Shown here one piece after another: positions 56,384-64,000 of a DNA stretch of 64,000 bases; the first letter of the stretch is position 1, and each line of letters starts with the position of its first letter. Source of the stretch: Clitopilus passeckerianus (Eukaryota; Basidiomycota; Agaricomycetes; Agaricales; Entolomataceae); the NCBI GenBank assembly GCA_944990035.1, contig CALYLX010000006.1:28738-92737 (forward strand). The letters are read 5' to 3'. The notes beneath the pieces are model-generated. The model did not search any database. It was not told the origin of the DNA and was given only the letters and a program-made list of their open reading frames with translations. A program made the position numbers and the translations under genes.

Positions 56384-57542
56384 TAGGGTTTAGTCTATTT
56401 TGGCCGACGTATCAGCTCTTTGTCTCCTATTTCTATTTTCGATGTTTGTTCGTACTAAACCTTTGTAATATTCCCTTGTATTAGTTCGTGGTGTTCATCT
56501 TGAAGTCGTCGGAATCTTTAAATTAATCTGCTTTCCTGGAAGAATCAAAGCACGCTATGGTATGAAGAGCACGAGGACAAAGGCAAAAATGGAAGATCGC
56601 AACTGTAATTCATTAGATCGATCTCAAGTGGTCATGGGTGTGGGTCGTGTTGAAATCCTGCCTTGTTATCTTATGCTGTGTGCAAAGCAGGCACAAGGCT
56701 CGTCGATCAAGTTCCTCGTCATACGGCTACATTTTGGATCCCTCGCAAGGAAATGAAGCATCAAATAGATGTCTCGGCACGAGTCTGCTGAGGTCTGCTG
56801 AGGTGCTGCGTGACATCGAAGATCGCAATGGTCCAGTACCTCGCCGACATTTGTATTGGATTGGATTATCATATCCTCGCTAATTGCACTGCCTTGAAGT
56901 GCTCAGTCACCGTTTTTCCTTGGATGACCGGGCAGGCGACACACCCCATAATCACCTTATCGCGAGTTGTGGCAGTCGCGACTCGGAGGCCAGAAGGCAC
57001 GCTCAAATTGGTGGGGTAAAGCTATTGTCCTCCCGTGGAACCGCCACCTCCGCATGAATGGCATGATGTAACAGAACTGCACCTCGCTTGCTTCATTTTC
57101 ATGTATGATCTGGCAGAAATAATGGATCGGGACAGTGTTCCGAAGGCTATTTGCCATGGCGCACAAGAGGCGCCAGGCTTGCTCATGGGATGCTTATTCC
57201 TATCCCCATTCACGTCCAGGACACGACCCGTGATGGAAAGATGGGTTCAGATGAGAATCTGAAGGACATTGGCAGCTTACGCCTCTCCTTTCGGCCCTAG
57301 CTAAGCTCGGCCGTCACATCAGAAAACTCAATTTGCTCTGACCTTGTGTGGCAGTCCTTGAAAGCCGCATTGCAACGTGATTACCTTGTTCAGCCGGCAA
57401 CTTTCGAGAAGGGTGGATGTATTCAGTTTCTATATTGGTATCGGAACGAGATAGCATTGAAACCCCTTTAAATTTGATCAAGCTGCCAATTGGAGGAAAA
57501 GTGCCCACTACCTTCAACCCCAGGGCTAAGCACAATAGCCAT
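56384..57542. other. Intergenic between the SNF2 and SERF genes
   Basis: Convergent intergenic region of about 1.1 kb with probable 3' UTRs. A GTCTGCTGAG direct repeat occurs at 56783-56803. No coding sequence recognised. Confidence 0.4.
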
Positions 57543-57968
57543 TCACCTTGCATGAAGCCCATCGCCGCGGATCGGACTCCATGAGCCAGGGTTATTTGCC
57601 TCCACCCCTGCAGCTGCAGCTCTTGCCTCCTCAGCTTTCTGGAATTGAGGTTAATGTTACTTCTCGGAAACTTCCTGAATTATTCGTGAATTACCTTCTG
57701 CTTAGCTCGCAGAATGTCAGCATCACTAAGATCGGGCTGATCAGAAATGCTCTGAAGAAAGGGAGCCGTCAAATAAAACTCACGCTTCTTTCCTTTTCGC
57801 AAGATTAGTTGCGCTTTCTTTGGGCTTTCCCTTTGCAGCGGCAGCCTTCTTTTGCGCCTTAGCGCGGTCCATCTCACGCTGATTACCCCTGGAGGCGACG
57901 GCCGTGTTAGTTTTCAGGCCTGCCAGAATAAAAGCAGTTAGGATTATAGAAAGAGACTCACTGGTCAT
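57543..57968 (-). CDS. SERF-type small basic protein (4F5 family)
   Basis: Four exons (57968-57962, 57888-57784, 57725-57695 and 57638-57543) read MTRGNQREMDRAKAQKK, then AAAAKGKPKESATNLAKRKEA, DADILRAKQK and KAEEARAAAAG. This is the compact Lys/Arg/Glu-rich 4F5/SERF motif (RGNQRE at the N-terminus, LAKRKE and RAKQ later). SERF proteins bind acidic or amyloid-prone clients and RNA and promote amyloid nucleation in model systems. The model has a normal start and a slightly long C-terminal tail (NNPGSWSPIRGDG) not typical of the family, which may mean the last intron or stop differs. The first exon is only 7 nt. These genes are usually missed by automatic annotation. Confidence 0.8.
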
Positions 57969-59902
57969 CGTGTTCGTCTACAGGCGGTTTACAGTCAGTT
58001 CAACTCCTACGGCGTATAAACGCTGTGGACGTGGTTGATGAGTGAGTTCAGGCGGAGTTTGGCGGGGTTTACATCCACGTGGCTGTACGCTTGGCACTAA
58101 AAGCGAGATTGCCACATTGGGCGCTCTGCAATGCGTAGATCTCCACGTTTCAAGCTGCCCAGACGAACCTTTGTCGAGAAAGGGGTAGGTGTATTAGCTA
58201 CTCGGGCATTCGGCAAGACCGCGAGAAGCAGTCGTACGCCTTCACATCGTTGATCGAAGGTGCGTTGTATATAAGTATTCTAAAAGCACAATGAATGCCA
58301 CGCCACAAGCTGACAGGCCTGAAGTGGTGAACTCATTTTATACCGCCAGGCTGGAAATGACAAGCCGATTGCGTGTTTTCGGTTTTCGGTGTCTTGTTCC
58401 AGTGCATCATTCATCCGACAAGAGTGGACAGGTGACACATGGTGGCGGTGAGCGCACAGATACTCCGAAGTAAATTAGTGCATACGACATTTAGCGAATA
58501 TAGCAATGGTGCAATCGCCGTCCAGGACTGATGGTAAAACTTCCGAGCAGACAGGAAGAGCTACATTCCTGGACGTCTCGAACCCCGTATAGACTATAAA
58601 GTTAAGGGTTACTGGAGGCCCCGTTTGTCGATGCTATGTTTAAGCTCCTCACCGCCGGCCCGAATAAATTGTGTGATTGAAGCGACGTTCAACTTCAAGT
58701 CAAAACCTGATCTACGCAGTTTCCATTATTACAGCGGTCCACGAGATATGCGCAGCTTGGCTCAACAGGTTATGATGGGGTCGATTGAATTCCTCGTCTG
58801 ACATACGTGGATTCCGGATCTAAGTTAAGAGTCTGCTGCCGCCTGAAATTGAGGCGGCCATATGGTGGAAGTTAGGAGCATCAACGGAAGATCAGGAACC
58901 ATATAGGAAAACAGGTTTTGGAGGATTGTGCAAGGAGAGGAGTGGGGTCCATTCAGGGTCAAGTCTTCTTTACCTCACCCTAGAAGCCACCACTTCCGTA
59001 AAGCATACATACATGCCTGATACGAACGCAGTTCAATTTACCGAATATCAGCCAAAGGCGGCGTCTCAACCAACTGAGATACGGAGCCGACTATATAAAA
59101 TTGGTGCTAAACTAGTTCGACCGATTGGGTTGAAATCATGATAAGATCAATGCAATTGAGGGGAGAGTGACGTGCCTGGGGTGGTGACACACAACGAAGG
59201 CATTTGAATGTATAGCCGAGGTCTAGATTGGAGCGAACTGTGCTTCCCCAGAACCGAGGAACGGACGGAAACGTCCCAAATGTTCCATCAATATCCGAGA
59301 TGGATCGGGCATTTTTACTTTTGTCATTTCGGCCTTCTGCTTAAATGGTAATCTACACAGGGACAACGGTGTGTGATACGTATGCCCATTCGTAACACCC
59401 TTAGGACCCTTACATCTTCGATTAAGCATAGAATGAAATAACCAAGCGCAACTCGGTTACAGCCCTGCCCTGGAAGAAAAAACTTCCGATTGGGATCCGT
59501 AGGAAACGTCCTTTTACGGAGTGGCGTGGCGTATTTCTTATGAATTACATAATGCGAATAAAATTGGGAAAGAACCTGACAACGAATCTAGATCAAATCA
59601 GGTAACCGATTGAGAGCGGAAACTATCTAACTCGGAATAAGGAAGGCACGCGGCCGTTTCGACACAAAAGTGACATTCCAATGACATCTTAAACCTTCCC
59701 TGCAACGCGAGATTCGAATCTTGGAATCCCTGCCTGATCGCCCATGGATCGTGCGAGGAGCCGATTGTTGGGTCCTGATATCTTTTCCTGGTCCATTATA
59801 TATATCCCCACCCGATGATTCATGACAACTTTCCCTTCTCAACACTCAGTCCCCTCTTTCTTTTGACGACACGGGCACCGTCCTCGTCGTCGTCCAAGAC
59901 CC
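57969..59902. other. Intergenic between SERF and CYC8
   Basis: About 1.9 kb between divergent genes; no conserved coding sequence found. A TATATAAAA at about 59091-59099 and a TATATATAT-like run at about 59798-59808 are AT-rich promoter-like sites; the latter lies about 100 bp upstream of the CYC8 start. CT-rich stretches just before 59903 (TTCCCTTCTC, CCCCTCTTTCTTTT) are typical of strong fungal promoters. Confidence 0.4.
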
Positions 59903-62900
59903 ATGTCTCATCGTCATATCCCTCGTCCATCTGAGCGGGATCAACGACCTCACGATCCTACTCCCATAATGTCTTCCCATCCACCACCTCCTGCTGCCCA
60001 TATCAACGGCGGTGGTTCAACAGCACCACCAGTTGTTCCCAACGGTGCTGGACTCGTCTCACCCGCTGTCGCAACTACCTCTGTCCCCAATGGGGCACCG
60101 TCCTCTTCAACGTCAATCATCAACAAGTTGAACGTCGCAAACGAGCAGACGTGGCTCTTGATAGGTAAGGGTCCTTCACACATTCGTAACAAGCTGTGCG
60201 TATTGATCAATTTTACCAAGGTCGGGTTGCCGAGCAAATGGGTGATTTAGAACATGCCCTATCCGCATATGAAAACGCTCTCCGGCACAACCCGGTATCT
60301 CTCTCTGGACTAACTCAAGTGGCGGGCATCGCTCGGATCAAAGAGAACTATCCAAAGGTATGTACCCTTGATGCCGAGCCAATTCTCTTACCGCGGCTTT
60401 CTCGGACCGCCGTTGGATTTCAATTTTTGTTTGCCTTCATTTGGTGGCTGTGTCAGATCCTAATCTCCTTGTTTAGGCTGTCGATTATTTCCAGCGAGTC
60501 CTTCAACTGCAGGAGGATAATGGGGAAGTCTGGAGTGCTTTGGGTAAGTTTATATTCGGTTTATCGCCACATCGCCCCGTTGCTCACGGCCCTTTCCAAA
60601 GGACACTGCTATTTGATGCAGGATGACCTGCAGAAAGCTTACTCGGCGTATCAACAGGCCTTGTACCTTCTGCCGAATCCCAAGGTAGGTAAAAAGTAAT
60701 GATCGATCCATCATCGTTGCTCATCATTTCTTCTCACACAGGAGGATCCCAAGCTGTGGTACGGAATCGGGATCCTCTATGACCGATATGGCTCCCTCGA
60801 TCACGCAGAGGAAGCGTTTTCATCCGTCCTGCGGATGGAAGGCGGTAAGTTGATAATCCTCGCAGCAACCGAATCAGACGCTCATGCTTTTGCCGCTCAG
60901 CTGACCTTGATTTCGATAAGTCCAACGAAATCTTGTTCCGCTTGGGGATAATCTACAAGCAACAATGCAAATACGACGACTCTCTCCAATGCTTCGACCG
61001 AATTCTCCGAAATCCACCCAGCCCTCTCGCTCATGCTGACATCTGGTTCCAAATTGGACATGTCTTCGAGCAACAGAAAGATGTATGTCTTCTTTTCTCA
61101 CGACTTGGAGCCTCTTTAACTTAGTCTCGGTATTAGTATGTCCGTGCGAAAGATGCATACGAACGCGTTGTAGCTGAGAACCCAGGTCATGCGAAAGTTC
61201 TCCAACAGCTCGGTTGGCTCTATCATCAAGATGGCTCTTCTTTCCAAAATCAGGATACCGCAATCCAATATTTGACCAAGAGTCTCGAAGCAGGTAGGAT
61301 CGACTTCTCTTCTCGTACATCATGTGCTAACCGACCCACCATCATTTAGATCCGTCGGATGCTCAAAGCTGGTACTTGCTTGGTCGGGCCTATATGGCAG
61401 GTCAGAAGTACAACAAGGCATATGAAGCATATCAACAGGCCGTCTATCGCGATGGACGTAACCCAACCTTCTGGTGCTCCATTGGTGTGCTGTACTTCCA
61501 GATCAACCAGTTCCGCGATGCTCTCGATGCTTACTCTCGCGCCATCCGTATCAACCCCTATATTTCTGAAGTCTGGTTCGACCTCGGGAGTCTCTATGAG
61601 AGCTGCAACAACCAGATCTCCGATGCCATCGATGCATATGCTCGTGCCGCTGAGTTGGACCCGAGCAATACTGCTATCACTCAGCGACTGCAGCTGTTGA
61701 GAACTGCTCAGGCTACCGGCAGTCAGCTCCCTAGTGCCCCTGGGCCACAAGATGTTCACCCAACAGCATATGCAAGTGCAGTCGTTCCTCCTCACGGTCT
61801 CTCGGGCCCTCCTCTCCTTTTGCAATCGTCTTCGAACCATCGACCGCCTTTCCGCACCGAATCACGCGCATCAGGACATAACGAGATTTCATTGCCCCCT
61901 CCCACCCAAGTTAGTAATGGCCGCTCTTCCCCTGGGCCCTTCCGTGGCGGCCCTCCTCCCCCAGTCGTCATCGACGAATCAAGGCATGCCCCAAATCACA
62001 CCCCTCTAGCCCCAATGGAGGTTGATCGCCCTCATGGTCGCGATTACCCACCACCACCTCCTCGTGATTCACGTGGCGGTCCAGTTGGTCACCAGAGCCT
62101 CCTTCAACATCCAGTGCCTCAGCAGCAACCTCGCGTCGAGGAACTCAGGACTGAGCCGCCTCTCGGCCATCGTGCGCATGATGCATACTTTGCTCGTGCT
62201 GGCAGGCCTGCCTCGAGGTCGCCTTCACCTCTTGGTCATGGTCCAGGACATGTTCGATCTCCTTCAGGGGCCGCCGCTCCACCGCCACCGTTCTATCCCT
62301 CCTCCAGGCAGCCTGTTGGACCTGCTCAGCCTAGCTCGGTCCCGTCGCAGAGATCACCGAGAATGTATCCTCCTAGCAGGCACGATCCCGGTAGACCCGT
62401 TGATAGCGAGCCTTCTTGGGATAGACGGCCTCCTACGACTGATCATAGAGACTCTTGGGAGAAGGAGAACGAGAGACGTGGAAGGCATCCCGGGGATTAT
62501 CCTCCCCCGCCTCAGCCTGCTCATTATGTGACAAGGTCGCCGGCCGCATCTCATGCCCGACCTCACTCGCCTGAGCCTTCGCCACGCAATCCACCCAATC
62601 GTTACTGGGAGTCGAAGCCTCCTGTGCCCCCCATGCCTCACCCTTCTTCTCACGGCAGGCCTAGTCCCCCTCCTCCTGACGCTGGTGCTCGTCGATACGA
62701 CCCGCGTATGGACGCTCGTGATCAAAGGGATTACGAGATGGCTGGATCGCCTGAAGCTCGTCACACCAACCGTCCTGGCCCTCCTCCCATGCCCGTGATG
62801 GGTCCTGGTTCTCGAGGCTCTGAGAGTCCTCGCTCCAATGGCGATAAGGAGCGTCGTCGTCGCAGTGGAAAGGATTTCGATCAGCCTCCCATCTCGACGC

Positions 62901-64000
62901 TTCCCATCCAGCAAGAGATGCCTGCCCAAAGAAGGAGAAGAAAAGGAGGGCACCCAAGCGCAAGGACGACAGGACTGGCTCAGAGACACCAAAGTCTTTC
63001 ATTGCTCCCGAGCGAGTTGGATCGGCTCAAATCAATCAGTACAAGCTACCTGGTCCTTACCACAAGGGCCCGGATCTCCTGAGGTCAGCTCCAACAGCTC
63101 GTCGAGGTCTGTTCAGCCCTCGCCCACGAGCGCCTCTGCTCGCCCTCCCAACCGTGCAACCGACGACGATTACGATGAGGGAGGTGTCACCGATGCATTG
63201 ATGAGCTTGTCTAGCTATCGAGGTGCTCCTTCCGGACCTGGTGGCCCACCACCCGAACACTCACCTACTGTCTCTACAGGCAGCCGACACAGTGACCCCT
63301 CTCCTCGCCCACCAGTCTCCCACCGTAACTCGATCTCGTCTACCAAGTCTCACATGTCACCACCCGCTCAAACGGCTTCTCTAAAGCGGCCTCTGAGCCC
63401 CGGTTCAGACGAGTCCGACAACAAGCGGTCGAGGGTTGATGTGGTCAAGCGCCATGGTTCTTCGCCTACAGCCGGTGGCCGAACGACTCCACTCCCATCC
63501 ACTCGACCTTCGCCGATTCCGTTCAGGACACAACCCGTCCCTGCACATTCTCCGGAGCAACGTCAGATCCACGAGTCCACCTACACCTCGAGCCCACCCC
63601 ACTCTCTCTCACCCGGCGCTGCCACCTCACCCTCGTCCTGTGGGTAACGGGCATTCTTCGTCTTCGTCGTCGGTTCATACAAATGGGAACTCGAATGGTC
63701 CTATCGCACTTCCTCCCATCGCCACTCTGTCCCCGACGTCGTCGAACCCGAGCGAACGTGAGAGGGATGACCGTATGCAAGTTGATGGACCGCGGGGCTC
63801 GCCTAAGGCTAACAGGGCATCTGAGCCGACTGCGTCTCGATCACCTCCATCAAGCAACCGTCACCTCGCTCTGAGGCCGCCGCCGCATCGTCATGAAGAA
63901 TGGTATCAATCTCTCAGATTTTCTTCGATCATTGCCTTCAATTCCTTCTCTATGCTTGTTATGCCTTATGACGACTGGTATGAATCCGTATGACCTACTA
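59903..64000 (+). CDS. SSN6: CYC8/SSN6 TPR corepressor, 3' end outside window, apparent frameshifts
   Basis: The start at 59903 (MSHRHIPRPSERDQRPHD) has a Pro/Ala-rich leader. TPR repeats then run through many exons: ANEQTWLLIG, RVAEQMGDLEHALSAYENAL, AVDYFQRVLQLQEDNGEVW, HCYLMQDDLQKAYSAYQQAL, KLWYGIGILYDRYGSLDHA, ILFRLGIIYKQQCKYDDSL, YVRAKDAYERVVAENPGHA, WYLLGRAYMAGQKYNKAY, FWCSIGVLYFQINQFRDAL and EVWFDLGSLYESCNNQISDA. A very long Pro/Ser/Arg-rich tail follows. It contains DDDYDEGGVTDALMSL, a conserved Cyc8 tail motif. The frame breaks at about 62926, 63058 and 63600-63630, where the family-like reading continues in another frame. Cyc8 forms a complex with Tup1 and represses many genes through sequence-specific factors. 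The true C-terminus lies beyond the window. Confidence 0.9.

Noticed and set aside
59690..59730. GATTCGAATC resembling a tRNA B box
   Set aside because: The bases on either side do not form a T-arm stem and no A box or acceptor stem lies at the right distance on either strand.

Overview
The window is nuclear DNA from a filamentous basidiomycete, most likely an Agaricomycete. This rests on dense short introns (about 45-70 nt, GT...AG), compact intergenic gaps in the conserved blocks, a secreted AA9 lytic polysaccharide monooxygenase, a copper-fist regulator, and a secreted Gly/Ala/Asn-rich protein whose core is typical of Agaricomycetes. No rRNA, tRNA, CRISPR or prokaryotic feature was seen. 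Gene models were built by hand from reading frames, splice sites and remembered family motifs; no search was run.

Layout. 0-16.8 kb is gene-dense: the C-terminal end of a protein tyrosine phosphatase (+), a nine-exon UBE2W-type ubiquitin-conjugating enzyme (-), a small secreted cysteine-containing protein (+), an unrecognised 113-residue protein (+, 7.05 kb), an Rvs167-type BAR/SH3 protein (-), SDO1/SBDS (+), ALG1 (-), NFU1 (+) and a copper-fist transcription factor (+). An AA9 LPMO follows at 18.8-19.9 kb. About 20-32 kb is gene-poor and holds diverged repeat copies related to one at 16.9-17.6 kb. 32.2-36.2 kb holds a secreted six-hairpin-type glycosidase (+) and the secreted Gly/Ala/Asn-rich protein (-). 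38.6-39.1 kb holds a second copy (-) of the 113-residue family. After another gene-poor stretch, 43.2-64 kb is a housekeeping block: ISA1 (+), GET3 (-), SRP68 (+), KU80 (-), a SNF2/STH1 chromatin-remodelling ATPase (+), a SERF-type small basic protein (-) and the start of CYC8/SSN6 (+).

Themes. Two mitochondrial Fe-S cluster factors (NFU1, ISA1), two ER-targeting factors that share one divergent promoter (GET3/SRP68), a repair factor and a remodeller that share another (KU80/SNF2), and two general transcription regulators (SNF2, CYC8) lie here. A copper regulator lies 2 kb from a copper enzyme.

The most novel item is the pair of unrecognised genes at 7.05 and 39.1 kb. Both encode exactly 113 residues in four exons of identical length (201, 48, 54 and 39 nt), about 55% identical by hand count. 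The SNF2 and CYC8 genes carry several apparent single-base frameshifts, mostly in short homopolymers, which look more like sequence errors than biology but need checking.
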